Shown: positions 51,461 to 60,598, numbered from the stretch's first letter. The stretch: DNA of 61,982 nt from Pseudomonadota bacterium (GCA_021822115.1 JAJZSA010000006.1:1-61982), one strand, 5' to 3'. The notes: generated by a model not told the origin, from the sequence alone. Made by a program: numbers and translations.

Positions 51461-52182
51461 TGCCACATTCCCTCTTCATCTCTGATCTGCATCTCAGCGA
51501 AGCGCATCCGCAGACCAGCGAGCAATTCCTGAAATTCCTCGCCGTTATCGCCCCACAAGCCGAAGCGCTCTACATCCTGGGCGACCTGTTCGAGTATTGG
51601 GCCGGGGATGACGATCTCGATAGCGCTTTCCATCGCACCCTCTGCGGCGCAATGGCAGCACTGGATGCGCAGGGTACGCGCCTCTATCTGATGCACGGCA
51701 ACCGCGACTTCCTCATGGATCGCGCGCTGTCCAACGCCTGCCATGCCAGCTTGCTGGCCGATCCGACGCTGATCGACCTCTACGGCACACCTACCCTGCT
51801 CAGCCACGGTGACGCGTTATGCACCGACGATACCGCTTATCAGCAATTCCGCACCTTGGTACGCAGCAACGATTGGCGCACCGAGTTCCTGGCACGACCA
51901 TTGGCCCAGCGCAAGGCGCAGATCGAACAGTTACGCCAACAAAGCGAAGATTCCAAACGCAGTAAAAGTGCCGAGATCATGGATGTGAATGCTCAAGCAG
52001 TGCATCAGCTACTGCGTGACCACAACTACCCGCGCCTGATCCACGGCCACACTCATCGCCCGGCGCACCATCTGCATCATCTGGACGGGCACACCTGCGA
52101 ACGTTGGGTGCTGGGAGATTGGGATACCCACGCCAACGCCTTGCGCGTCGACGCTGAACAAGTGAGCGTCTTGCACTTCTGA
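51460..52182 (+). CDS. lpxH: UDP-2,3-diacylglucosamine diphosphatase
   Basis: A 240-residue calcineurin-like metallophosphatase of the lipid A pathway that converts UDP-diacylglucosamine to lipid X. Metal-ligand motifs are ISDLHL, GDLFEYW, HGNRDF, LLSHGD and HGHTHRP. The heptamer palindrome lies immediately upstream and may insulate or replace its leader. Confidence 0.95.
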   Translation: MPHSLFISDLHLSEAHPQTSEQFLKFLAVIAPQAEALYILGDLFEYWAGDDDLDSAFHRTLCGAMAALDAQGTRLYLMHGNRDFLMDRALSNACHASLLADPTLIDLYGTPTLLSHGDALCTDDTAYQQFRTLVRSNDWRTEFLARPLAQRKAQIEQLRQQSEDSKRSKSAEIMDVNAQAVHQLLRDHNYPRLIHGHTHRPAHHLHHLDGHTCERWVLGDWDTHANALRVDAEQVSVLHF

Positions 52183-52225
52183 CGCCCCACTGGCACCTGC
52201 ATCACCACTGCGAAACCCCATAAAA

Positions 52226-52255
52226 AAACAGGGAAGACCGAAGTCTTCCCTGTTT
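52226..52255 (-). terminator. Intrinsic terminator of the cytochrome-porin gene
   Basis: A perfect 13-base stem, AAACAGGGAAGAC (52226-52238) with GTCTTCCCTGTTT (52243-52255), and a four-base loop. On the minus strand it is followed by T7, so it ends the minus-strand gene at 52314. The plus-strand side has only three Ts and is weaker for lpxH. Confidence 0.88.
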
Positions 52256-52313
52256 CATTGGTTTCATCGCTTGGTGAAGGACTGGCGAACCAGCCCCTCA
52301 TGTCAGCTTTGAA

Positions 52314-53492
52314 TTACCAAGCGGCTTCCAGCATCATGGTGACCAAGTTGTCGCCATTGGTACCTTGCACCTTGCTGTACTTGGTGAAGTTCACCACGCC
52401 AGCAACGTTCTGTGCCAGGTCGTACACGGCAGTGACGGTCGTTGCATTGTCGTTCACACCAGCAGACTTGGCGCTACGAATTGCCAGACCCAGAGACAGG
52501 GTGTGCGGGATCACAGTGAAGTCACCAGCAACAGTCATAGCCTGCTTGTCACCGAACATGCTGGTGGCGTCAGTCTTGGAGTAGGTTGCATACAGGCCTG
52601 TTTCCATGCCTGCCAGTTCGCCGTGAGCCTGGGCAGAGAAGCCAGTACCCTTGGTCTGCTGCAGAGCCATGTTGGCGTCGTAGCTGGAGCCGGACAGTGC
52701 GTCAACGGTGATCACAGTTGCGAAGTCAGCGATGGTCGGAGTGAAGGCCAGTTCAACAGCAGTGGAAGACATCTCGTAGGCATTCACGAACTGCGGTGCG
52801 AAACGGGACACGTTGATGTAGCCCATGTCGGTGTGTGCCACGAAAGCCAGACCGGTGTTGGCGCCGTTACCGATACCAGTGTACTGGTAAGCGGAAATTT
52901 CCTTACGGTGCTCAGCCCAACGGATCGCGCGGTTCACGCCAGTGCTGGACTCTGTGTAGCCGTAGAAGGCACCCAGAGCGTCAGTAGTGAACGGGATCAC
53001 GGACAGCTTGACGGAGTCCATGTCGAACACGACAGGCACGCGCAGACCAGCTGCCAGTGCACCACCGGGGTTCGCCAGGTTGTTTTCCATCATCATACCG
53101 ACCTTCATAGCGCCATTGTCAGCAACACGGCCGCCGAAGAACAGGGAGAACTCATCCGGGAACTGCCAGTCGCCGGAGTTGGTGTTGTCCAGGGTCGGAG
53201 TCGCAGGAGCGGCACCGTTAGACTTCTGATAACGCACCTTCAACAAGGTAGCTGCGTTCATCACTGCCGGCAGAGACAGGTGCTCGCCTTCCACCTTCTC
53301 TTGTGCGCCCATCATGGTGAAGCCAGCGGACTTGAATGCGCGGCCGAAACCGTTCAGAACCGGGAAGTGCTGTGCGTGGCAAGCAGAGCAAGCCATGCCG
53401 GTCTGACGTGCGAACGCCGGGATAGCGGAAGCTTCCGGAGCGAAGGCTGCTGCAGCCAGAACGCCTGCCAGAGAGAGAGCTACTTTCTTCAT
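52314..53492 (-). CDS. Monohaem cytochrome-porin fusion, Cyc2-like
   Basis: A 392-residue exported protein. Signal peptide 1-23 (ends ASA), then IPAFARQTGMACSACHAQ with one haem motif CxxCH at 35-39, and NGFGRAFKSAGFTMMG. The remaining 320 residues are alternating polar/aromatic strands ending in Trp, as expected of an outer-membrane beta-barrel. This is the architecture of Cyc2, the Fe(II)-oxidising cytochrome-porin of neutrophilic iron oxidisers, although the FARQTG...CxxCH pattern also occurs in related cytochromes of unknown function. It has a strong GAGGAG ribosome site, a strong promoter and a terminator, so it is probably an abundant single-gene transcript. Confidence 0.75.
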   Translation of the reverse strand: MKKVALSLAGVLAAAAFAPEASAIPAFARQTGMACSACHAQHFPVLNGFGRAFKSAGFTMMGAQEKVEGEHLSLPAVMNAATLLKVRYQKSNGAAPATPTLDNTNSGDWQFPDEFSLFFGGRVADNGAMKVGMMMENNLANPGGALAAGLRVPVVFDMDSVKLSVIPFTTDALGAFYGYTESSTGVNRAIRWAEHRKEISAYQYTGIGNGANTGLAFVAHTDMGYINVSRFAPQFVNAYEMSSTAVELAFTPTIADFATVITVDALSGSSYDANMALQQTKGTGFSAQAHGELAGMETGLYATYSKTDATSMFGDKQAMTVAGDFTVIPHTLSLGLAIRSAKSAGVNDNATTVTAVYDLAQNVAGVVNFTKYSKVQGTNGDNLVTMMLEAAW

Positions 53493-53569
53493 TAAATTTC
53501 TCCTCGTTGGATTTTGAAATTACCCTTTAAATGGCTAAGGCCTTACAGGCCCGCAACCATTGGGACGCG

Positions 53570-53599
53570 AAGATAAAGAAAGCGTGAAGAATGTGTCAA
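53570..53599 (-). promoter_or_regulatory. Sigma-70 promoter of the cytochrome-porin gene
   Basis: On the minus strand a perfect TTGACA (53599-53594), an 18-base spacer and TATCTT (53575-53570). An inverted repeat GTTGCA/GGAT/TGCAAC at 53616-53631 lies 17 bases upstream of the -35 and could be an operator or the end of the upstream transcript. Confidence 0.65.
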
Positions 53600-53638
53600 A
53601 GATTTGTTGTGTTGTGTTGCAGGATTGCAACAATCATT

Positions 53639-55315
53639 TCATTCCGCCTTACTGAGACCGAATTCCACACAGCCCGGCTCGTTTCTCACCAGCCGCAATT
53701 CGAATCCGCTCTGCTGCGCCCAGCGTGCCGCCTGATACAGCCCGACACCCAACCCATCCTCGGAAGGCAGGATGGTATGCAGCATCTTTTGCGCGCGCGC
53801 TTCCGGGATGGCGCTACCGCTATCGGAGACGCTCACCCCGCCCGTCGCCCCATCCAGCGTGACGACGATACGCAGCCCGGCCTCACGCAAGCGTTTGTTG
53901 GTGGCATTTTCGATAAGGTTGTCCAGCACGCAATCGAACATGCCGCCGGGGATACGGATGTCCGCCAGTTCACCGACGATCCGCCATTCGATACCGCGCA
54001 ACTGGTAACGCTGCACCAAGGCCTCCCACCACTCAGCCAATTCGACGAGAGGCATCTCGGCTTCTTGCGTAGGCGACTTGAGCTTGCCCAGCAAGGTCTC
54101 GATGCGCTGCGTCAATACCGGCAGTTGATGCTGCAACACGGGCTGCGCCTTGGCGATGTCATGTTGTGCGATCGAAGTCAGCGCGAACAAGGATTGCAGC
54201 ATGTTCTTCAGATCGTGCGTCAGACGAGCACCGGTCTCATAGATCACCTGCTGGCGGGTGATCTCGCGCAGGCGCTGTTCGCGTCGCTTGGCTTGATAGA
54301 AATAGCCTACCACCTGCACCAGCAGCCGCATGTGCATCATCACCGTCGGCGCGACCGCTTGGCGCGTGAACAAGGTCACGGCGAGGTCGCGCTCGCTCAA
54401 CTCCACGCGATAAGGCGTGGAATACCCCAGCGTTCCATGACCTTCATCCGCCACCCACGCCATGCCGGCGATCCAGGAGATCTCCACCATATGATTGCTG
54501 GCGCTCTCCAGAAACTCGCGCGGCGAACTCTCGCTCTGCGCATCGGCCGCCAACTGTTTGAGCCAGGCTTCCAGCGGCGTGCCGATGGACAGCACATAGC
54601 GGGAAAAACTGCCCTGCAAACCGAAGGGCCCCAGATTGGATTGCCATAGCGCCCCCAGCAGGAACAACGCGACCGCAATGAGAAACAGGGTGCGCAGCAG
54701 CGCCTCCAGGTAATCCACCCGATTCAAGGTCATGAATGCCAGACTGCCAAGCACCAACAGGGCCAACAAGGTGAACAACAACAGGACGTAGAAGAAATCG
54801 ACCGCCTGCACGGCATCCGGCCTCTCCTTCTCGACCGGCAGCACAGCCATGATCAACAACAAGGAAGGCAAGGCATAAGCCATGAGGTTGTGCATCACCT
54901 CATCGAATGCCGGCAAACCGAACAGATGCGGCGTCACATGCAACAGCAATACTGCCAGTAGGTAGGCCATCACCAGCAGGTGGAATATCCGCTGCCAACG
55001 TGCATAGAAGGAAATGGCACGCGCACCGACCAGCGCGAACAAGCCCCCCAGCCAGAACGCCAGAATCCACCAGTTCAACCATACCAGCGACGCCAGACTC
55101 ACCCCCAACACCACCAGCGTACTGGACCAGCCCAAACGCGTCTCGCTGCGCCACAACGGCTGCCAAAGCAAGAACACACCGAGATGCGCCAGCAACAAGG
55201 GCCGCGCCCACATATGCTCGATACCCAACCAGAGCGCCATGTGCAACAACACCAGCATGGCCACGGTGAGCCAACGACTGGATACCACCCATCGCGCAGG
55301 AATCATTGTCGCCAT
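53639..55315 (-). CDS. Membrane sensor histidine kinase
   Basis: A 558-residue kinase. Six to eight transmembrane helices occupy residues 1-240, followed by a GAF-like region. The H-box is ARLTHDLKNMLQSL, and the HATPase domain has DNLIENATNKR, VSDSGSAIP and GLGVGLYQA. The layout resembles PrsK or PilS kinases. It has no receiver gene next door; it is divergent from two sigma-54-driven pilin genes, and the only NtrC-type regulator in the window is at 31152. They may be partners. Confidence 0.88.
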   Translation of the reverse strand: MATMIPARWVVSSRWLTVAMLVLLHMALWLGIEHMWARPLLLAHLGVFLLWQPLWRSETRLGWSSTLVVLGVSLASLVWLNWWILAFWLGGLFALVGARAISFYARWQRIFHLLVMAYLLAVLLLHVTPHLFGLPAFDEVMHNLMAYALPSLLLIMAVLPVEKERPDAVQAVDFFYVLLLFTLLALLVLGSLAFMTLNRVDYLEALLRTLFLIAVALFLLGALWQSNLGPFGLQGSFSRYVLSIGTPLEAWLKQLAADAQSESSPREFLESASNHMVEISWIAGMAWVADEGHGTLGYSTPYRVELSERDLAVTLFTRQAVAPTVMMHMRLLVQVVGYFYQAKRREQRLREITRQQVIYETGARLTHDLKNMLQSLFALTSIAQHDIAKAQPVLQHQLPVLTQRIETLLGKLKSPTQEAEMPLVELAEWWEALVQRYQLRGIEWRIVGELADIRIPGGMFDCVLDNLIENATNKRLREAGLRIVVTLDGATGGVSVSDSGSAIPEARAQKMLHTILPSEDGLGVGLYQAARWAQQSGFELRLVRNEPGCVEFGLSKAE

Positions 55316-55450
55316 ATCGTCAACACCTGTCCTCTTTTCGTCACAATATCCTCAGGCGCGCCAAGTCAGCACTTCAAACCCAAGCAGCGCAAGATTGCAT
55401 TTGTTTGTTTTATAAAAGATATTCCAACCAACTCAATCCACCCGCATCGC

Positions 55451-55466
55451 TGGCACGTGATTTGCA
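55451..55466 (+). promoter_or_regulatory. Sigma-54 (-24/-12) promoter of the pilin gene
   Basis: TGGCACGTGATTTGCA has the -24 GG and -12 GC exactly ten bases apart and matches the YTGGCACGN4TTGCW consensus almost fully. It lies 93 bases before the pilin start. Upstream activator sites were not resolved. Confidence 0.9.
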
Positions 55467-55558
55467 TTAGTCATGCTGCAACAACGAAGCCGCAGAAGCC
55501 TCGGGGCGCGCCTAGCGCAGACCACCAAGGCCACATTATCGACTTACTGGAGAATATG

Positions 55559-56197
55559 ATGAAGCAAAAACAATCCGGTTTTACCCTGATCGAGATCGCC
55601 ATCGTGCTGGTGATCATCGGCCTGCTGCTGGGCGGCGTGCTGAAAGGGCAAGAACTGATCAACAGCGCCAAGGTGAAGAACTTGGCTACCGATTTTAAAA
55701 ATGTACCCATCTACATTTATGCATACCAAGACAAATACCGAGCTCTGCCGGGTGACGACAGCAAAGCAGATTCGCATTTGGCTGTTTCCGGAGTATCAGT
55801 GACCATCACCAAAGGGGATGGCAATGGCGTTATTGATGGCGCATGGGATGCCACGTCAGGCGAATCCTTTCAATTCTGGCAACAGATTCGCCTAGCGGGT
55901 ATCGCCCCGGGACCAACAACGACCACAGATTCCGCTTACATTCCGACCAATACAATTGGCGGCAACATCGGCATAACCAACAGCGGCACAAACAACCCGA
56001 TAACCGGGCTCCGCGGCACCTATATCGTGTGCTCGGCTAACGTTCCAGGGAAATTCGCCAAACAACTGGATATCGCCATGGATGATGGCAATACCGCCGC
56101 TGGTTCCATGATGGTCGCAGCGTCAGGCGTTGCAACTGCAACCGCCACCGCCTCTATTGCAGAGGACTCTCCCTACAACGTGTGTATGGGATTCTAA
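55559..56197 (+). CDS. Type IV prepilin (MSHA-like major pilin candidate)
   Basis: A 212-residue prepilin. The leader MKQKQSG is cut before FTLIEIAIVLVIIGLLLGG, with Glu5 present. The globular part begins VKNLATDFKNVPIYIYAYQD and contains YRALPGDDS; two cysteines near the end may form a disulfide. The ATG at 55559 is spaced six bases from GGAG; an ATG directly before it is too close. It is sigma-54 driven, ends at a terminator and is a good candidate for the main subunit of the machine encoded at 32-44 kb. Confidence 0.88.
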   Translation: MKQKQSGFTLIEIAIVLVIIGLLLGGVLKGQELINSAKVKNLATDFKNVPIYIYAYQDKYRALPGDDSKADSHLAVSGVSVTITKGDGNGVIDGAWDATSGESFQFWQQIRLAGIAPGPTTTTDSAYIPTNTIGGNIGITNSGTNNPITGLRGTYIVCSANVPGKFAKQLDIAMDDGNTAAGSMMVAASGVATATATASIAEDSPYNVCMGF

Positions 56198-56222
56198 GTA
56201 GCATAAAAAGCTGCATATCTAA

Positions 56223-56245
56223 GCCCGCCGCAAGGCGGGCTTTTT
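56223..56245 (+). terminator. Intrinsic terminator of the pilin gene
   Basis: GCCCGCC, loop GCAA, GGCGGGC, followed by T5 C T3. It separates the first pilin gene from the second, which has its own promoter. Confidence 0.9.
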
Positions 56246-56352
56246 CTTTGCCATTCCGGAATCCCGACAGCAAACGACGTCACCTCGTCGCCAGCTACTT
56301 GAAGGCATTCCGAAGACTCAAATCAATATTGATTTTTAAACAACTAACGATG

Positions 56353-56368
56353 TGGCACGCTTAGTGCA
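56353..56368 (+). promoter_or_regulatory. Sigma-54 (-24/-12) promoter of the second pilin-like gene
   Basis: TGGCACGCTTAGTGCA has GG and GC ten bases apart, as at the first pilin. It lies 41 bases before the start codon. Confidence 0.85.
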
Positions 56369-56408
56369 TACCTTCCGCGCACAGTAATCCATGTGCAAGG
56401 AAGTGGTT

Positions 56409-56999
56409 ATGAGGCACACACAATCAGGTTTCACCATGCAGAATGTGGCCGTAGGTATCGCGGTCGCCAGCTTGCTGGTCACGCTCACCGTGAAAGGTCG
56501 CGAGTTGGCGGACAATTCCAAAACTCAGAGCTTGGCCCACGACTTCCGCGATCTGCAATCCGCATTGTTCAGTTATCAGAACGGCTCGTATGGACGCCAC
56601 ATCCCGGTGCAGCAAGCTGACGCGAGTCAGGGAGCGGCGACCCGGCCAATCGAGCAAGAGCTGGCAGACACTTTGAACAAGCCCTTCCTGCTTTGGCAGC
56701 AGACGACCGCACCCGACAACACCGAGGCTGCGACGAGCGGCTATGTGCCGTTCAGCCCCGCGACGGATGTGCAGCCGCGCACCGTCGAGCCTGCCCCCAT
56801 CCGCGGTCTCGACCGGCACTACCTCATCTGCACGGATGACATCCCCGGCCGCCTGGTCAGGCAACTCGACACCATGATGGATGATGGCGATACGGCGAAG
56901 GGCGCGATGCGCATCGCACGCGGACATGGGGACAGTGACGCCATCGCCAATCAGGAGATCGACCCGGAAGGGATGTATCTGGCCTGCCTGGGCGTTTAG
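56409..56999 (+). CDS. Pilin-like protein lacking Glu5, paralogue of the upstream pilin
   Basis: A 196-residue protein with leader MRHTQSG and the start FTMQNVAVGIAVASLLV. The peptidase Gly and Phe are kept but mature position 5 is Asn instead of Glu, the residue that normally guides pilin assembly. The C-terminal block YLICTDDIPGRLVRQLDTMM and DDGDTAKGAM matches YIVCSANVPGKFAKQLDIAM and DDGNTAAGSM of the upstream pilin, so it arose by tandem duplication. It has its own sigma-54 promoter and AAGGAAG site, which argues against a dead gene. Confidence 0.8.
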   Translation: MRHTQSGFTMQNVAVGIAVASLLVTLTVKGRELADNSKTQSLAHDFRDLQSALFSYQNGSYGRHIPVQQADASQGAATRPIEQELADTLNKPFLLWQQTTAPDNTEAATSGYVPFSPATDVQPRTVEPAPIRGLDRHYLICTDDIPGRLVRQLDTMMDDGDTAKGAMRIARGHGDSDAIANQEIDPEGMYLACLGV

Positions 57000-57022
57000 C
57001 TGGTAACCGGGGACGTCACGAC

Positions 57023-58993
57023 TCACCCCTGCCGCAAACGTTTTTCGGCGGCCTCGAGCATCATGGGCTGGCCGAACAGCAACAACACATCGCCGGCACG
57101 CAGCGACATGTCGTCCGACGGCTGATTGCCGAGTACGTTGTGACGACGCACGCCATTGACCTCGATGTTCAACTCCGCCAGTTTGAGATCGCCGAGACGC
57201 ATGCCGACCGCCTTATCCTGCTCACCCAACAGCACGCTCTGGAAGCGCGGTTGCACGCTGTCCGTCTCTTCCGGAGCCTCTTCGGAGCGACCGCGCAGGT
57301 AGCCGCTGAACATGCTGTAGCGGCGCGCGCGCGCTTCCTGCACACGACGTACCACACGGCTCAACGGTATGCCCGCCATCAACAGCGCCTGGGAGGCAAG
57401 CATCACGCTCCCCTCCAGTACCTCGGCCACCACCTCGGTAGCACCGGCTTTCTTCAGCACCTCGACGTTGCTGTCATCGGCAGTGCGCACGATGACCGGC
57501 AGATCCGGCCGGTCCTGCTGCACATGACGCAATATCTTGAGCGCAGAATGCTTGTCGTCATAGGTGATGACCAAAGCCTTGGCGCGCATCAACCCGGCGG
57601 CCTGCAACACTTCATGCTTGGCGGCATCGCCATAGACCACGCGCTCACCCGCCGAACTGGCCTCGTGCACCCGGCGCGAATCGAGATCGAGCGCGATGAA
57701 GCTGACCTTTTCATTCTTGAGGAACGCGGCCAGCGCCTGGCCGCTGCGCCCGTAACCGCAGATGATCACGTGCTGGTTGCTGCTCATGCTCTGCACGGCG
57801 ATCTGATGCATCAGCATGGCGCTGTTCATCCACTCGTCCGGCGAGATGCGCCGCACGATACTTTCCGCATGCTGGATCAGAAAAGGCGCGATGAGCATGG
57901 AGACCAGCATGGCCGCCAGCACGTTCTGCATCACGTCGTGCGGCAGCAGGTTGGCGCCGCCGGTCAAGGTGAGCAGCACGAAGCCGAACTCGCCTGCCTG
58001 CGCCAGACCGAGGCCGGTACGCAATGAGGCGCCCCAATCCCCGGAGAAGGCCTTCACCAGCAACGCCACCACCAAGGCCTTGAACGGGATCAGGATCATC
58101 AGCAACAGGAGTACCCAGCCCCAGCCGGCGATCAGCGCATGCATATCGAGCATCATGCCGATGGTCACGAAGAACAGGCCCAGCAGCACATCGCGGAACG
58201 GCTTGATATCCTCCTCCACCTGATAGCGATATTCGGTCTCCGAGATCAGCATGCCCGCCACGAACGCCCCCAATGCCATGGACAGCCCGGAAAGCTCGGT
58301 CAGCCAGGCCAGCCCGAGGGTGAGCAACAGCACGTTGAGCATGAACAGCTCGGAGGATTTCTGGCGCGCCACCACATGGAACCAGGGCCGCAACAAGCGC
58401 TGTCCGAAGAACAACAATGCGGACAGTACCAGAATGGCCTTCAGCGCCGCGTAGGATAGCGTCGCCGAAAGGTTGTCGTCATGCGCGCCCAACGCCGGGA
58501 TCAGGATGATCAGCGGCACCACCGCCAGATCCTGGAACAGCAATACCCCCATGATCTTCTGTCCGTGCGGAGCATTCAGCTCGGCGCGCTCCACCAGCAT
58601 CTTGCTCACGATGGCGGTAGAAGACATGGCCAGGATGCCGCCCAGGGCCAGGCCGGCAGCCCAGCCCAAGTCGAAGAACAGCGAAGCCAGCATCACCAGC
58701 AGCATGGTGGCTACCACCTGCGCCGTACCCAGGCCGAACACCAGCCGCTGCATGGCGCGCAAACGGGCCAAGCTGAATTCCAGACCGATACTGAACATCA
58801 GGAACACCACGCCGAACTCGCCCAGATGGCGCGTCTCCGGCGCATCCGGTATCCAGCCCAGCGCATGCGGCCCGATCAGCACACCAACGATGAGATAGCC
58901 CAGCATGGCCGGCAGGTGCAATTGACGGAACAACACCACCACAAAAACCGCGGCGGCAAGCAGGATGATGAGGAATTGCAGAGAGTGGTTCAT
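57023..58993 (-). CDS. KefB/KefC-type cation:proton antiporter with RCK domains
   Basis: A 656-residue CPA2 transporter. About 12-13 transmembrane helices (1-385) include the ion-site region LLFQDLAVVPLI and GLAQAGEFGFVLL. A TrkA-N Rossmann domain follows (VIICGYGRSGQALAAFL, about 410-530), then a TrkA-C domain (about 570-650). It probably exchanges K+ or Na+ for protons under nucleotide or redox control. It is monocistronic and divergent from kdsD. Confidence 0.92.
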   Translation of the reverse strand: MNHSLQFLIILLAAAVFVVVLFRQLHLPAMLGYLIVGVLIGPHALGWIPDAPETRHLGEFGVVFLMFSIGLEFSLARLRAMQRLVFGLGTAQVVATMLLVMLASLFFDLGWAAGLALGGILAMSSTAIVSKMLVERAELNAPHGQKIMGVLLFQDLAVVPLIILIPALGAHDDNLSATLSYAALKAILVLSALLFFGQRLLRPWFHVVARQKSSELFMLNVLLLTLGLAWLTELSGLSMALGAFVAGMLISETEYRYQVEEDIKPFRDVLLGLFFVTIGMMLDMHALIAGWGWVLLLLMILIPFKALVVALLVKAFSGDWGASLRTGLGLAQAGEFGFVLLTLTGGANLLPHDVMQNVLAAMLVSMLIAPFLIQHAESIVRRISPDEWMNSAMLMHQIAVQSMSSNQHVIICGYGRSGQALAAFLKNEKVSFIALDLDSRRVHEASSAGERVVYGDAAKHEVLQAAGLMRAKALVITYDDKHSALKILRHVQQDRPDLPVIVRTADDSNVEVLKKAGATEVVAEVLEGSVMLASQALLMAGIPLSRVVRRVQEARARRYSMFSGYLRGRSEEAPEETDSVQPRFQSVLLGEQDKAVGMRLGDLKLAELNIEVNGVRRHNVLGNQPSDDMSLRAGDVLLLFGQPMMLEAAEKRLRQG

Positions 58994-59051
58994 GCAGCTG
59001 ATGATGCCTTATCTTGGTTAACTTTCAAAATCGCTCCCGCCGCTGCCGGCA

Positions 59052-59080
59052 AAGACACGGCAAGGCACTTCCCCTATAAT
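59052..59080 (+). promoter_or_regulatory. Sigma-70 promoter of kdsD, predicting a leaderless transcript
   Basis: AAGACA (59052-59057), a 17-base spacer and a perfect TATAAT (59075-59080). The kdsD ATG begins eight bases after the -10, so transcription should start at or next to the A of the start codon. Confidence 0.65.
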
Positions 59081-59087
59081 CCGCGCC

Positions 59088-60074
59088 ATGAACAGACCCG
59101 CCCCCGCAGCCCCGCGCGCCCTCGATCTGGCGCGCCGCGTACTCACCATCGAGGCCGATGCCGTCAAGGCGCTGGCCGACCGTATCGATACCGAATTCCT
59201 GGATGCGCTCAACCTGATCCTCACCTGTAAAGGGCGCGTGATCGTGAGCGGCATGGGCAAATCGGGCCATATCGCGCGCAAGATCGCGGCGACGCTGTCC
59301 AGCACCGGCACCCCGGCCTACTTCGTGCATCCGGGCGAAGCCAGCCATGGCGATCTGGGCATGGTCACCAAGGATGACGTATTCATCGGCATCTCCTACT
59401 CCGGCGAGAGCGACGAGTTGCTGACCATCGTCCCGGTGCTCAAACGCCAAGGCGCCAAGCTGATCAGCCTCACCGGCAACCCGAAATCCAGTCTCGCCCA
59501 CGAAGCCGATGTGCACCTGAACGGCGCCGTGGCACAGGAAGCCTGCCCCATGGGCCTTGCCCCCACCGCCAGCACCACCGCGGCACTGGCCTTGGGCGAC
59601 GCGCTGGCGGTGGCGCTGCTCGACGCCAAGGGCTTCGGCGAAGCCGATTTCGCCCGCTCCCATCCCGGCGGCAGCCTGGGACGACGCCTGCTCACCCATG
59701 TGCGCGACATCATGCACAGCCACGCCAGCATCCCCTCGGTGCGCGAGGACGCCACGCTGGCCCAGGCCGTGCTGGAGATCACGCGCAAGGGACTGGGCAT
59801 GACCGGCATCGTGGACGACCATCATCACCTGCTCGGCATCTACACCGATGGCGACCTGCGCCGCACGCTGGAAAAGAACCTGGACTTCAATACCACGCGC
59901 GTCAGCACAGTGATGTCGCGCACCCCGCGCACGGTCGGCCCGGACGCACTGGCGGTGGAGGCCGTGCAATTGATGGAGCAGTACAACATCAACCAGCTAC
60001 TGGTCATCGATGCCAACCGCAAACTGGTGGGCGCACTCAATATGCATGACCTGCTGAAGGCCAAGGTCATCTGA
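59088..60074 (+). CDS. kdsD: Arabinose-5-phosphate isomerase
   Basis: A 328-residue KpsF/GutQ-family isomerase that makes D-arabinose 5-phosphate from ribulose 5-phosphate for Kdo synthesis. SIS domain with VSGMGKSGHIARKIAATLSS and GISYSGESDE, followed by two CBS domains. The length equals that of E. coli KdsD, which supports the ATG at 59088 despite the missing ribosome site. First gene of kdsD-kdsC-lptC-lptA-lptB. Confidence 0.97.
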   Translation: MNRPAPAAPRALDLARRVLTIEADAVKALADRIDTEFLDALNLILTCKGRVIVSGMGKSGHIARKIAATLSSTGTPAYFVHPGEASHGDLGMVTKDDVFIGISYSGESDELLTIVPVLKRQGAKLISLTGNPKSSLAHEADVHLNGAVAQEACPMGLAPTASTTAALALGDALAVALLDAKGFGEADFARSHPGGSLGRRLLTHVRDIMHSHASIPSVREDATLAQAVLEITRKGLGMTGIVDDHHHLLGIYTDGDLRRTLEKNLDFNTTRVSTVMSRTPRTVGPDALAVEAVQLMEQYNINQLLVIDANRKLVGALNMHDLLKAKVI

Positions 60075-60598
60075 TGACGCTCGCGGCCCGCATCAAGCCC
60101 CTGCGCCTGATCGCCTTCGATGTCGATGGCGTGCTCACCGACGGTGGCTTGTACCTTTCCGATTCCGGCGAAGAAAGCAAACGTTTCAACACACTCGACG
60201 GCCATGGTCTGAAGATGCTGAAGAACAGCGGCGTCGAGCTGGCCATCATCACCGGCCGTACCTCGCGTTGCGTCGAACTGCGCGCACGCAACCTGGGTAT
60301 CCAGCACCTGCACCAAGGGGTGGAAGACAAACTCGCCGCCATGCGCGTTTTGTTGACCGAGCTCGGCTTGCAACCGGAACAGGCCGCCTTCATGGGCGAT
60401 GACGTGGTGGACCTGCCGGCGATGCTCAACGTCGGCGTCGCCTTCAGCGTACCGGCGGCACCGCAATGCGTGCGCGACCGCGCCGATTACGTCAGCCAGC
60501 ATGCCGGCGGCAGCGGTGCGGTGCGCGAGGTATGCGAACTGATCATGTCCGCGCAAGGTACGCTGGAGGCGCAACTGGCGCCCTATCTGACGAGATGA
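60074..60598 (+). CDS. kdsC: 3-deoxy-manno-octulosonate-8-phosphatase
   Basis: A 174-residue HAD phosphatase without a large cap. The nucleophile motif is FDVDGVLTDG, motif II lies around AIITGRTS, and the final motif is MGDDVVDLPAM. It releases Kdo from Kdo-8-phosphate. Its ATG overlaps the kdsD stop by one base and its stop overlaps lptC (ATGA). Confidence 0.97.
   Translation: MTLAARIKPLRLIAFDVDGVLTDGGLYLSDSGEESKRFNTLDGHGLKMLKNSGVELAIITGRTSRCVELRARNLGIQHLHQGVEDKLAAMRVLLTELGLQPEQAAFMGDDVVDLPAMLNVGVAFSVPAAPQCVRDRADYVSQHAGGSGAVREVCELIMSAQGTLEAQLAPYLTR

Noticed and set aside
52365..53495. 376-codon plus-strand frame opposite the cytochrome-porin
   Set aside because: The minus strand has signal peptide, haem motif, ribosome site, promoter and terminator; the plus frame has none of these.
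54980..55558. Long N-terminal extension of the first pilin frame
   Set aside because: It would overlap the divergent kinase and the sigma-54 promoter; the real start is the ATG just before the prepilin leader.
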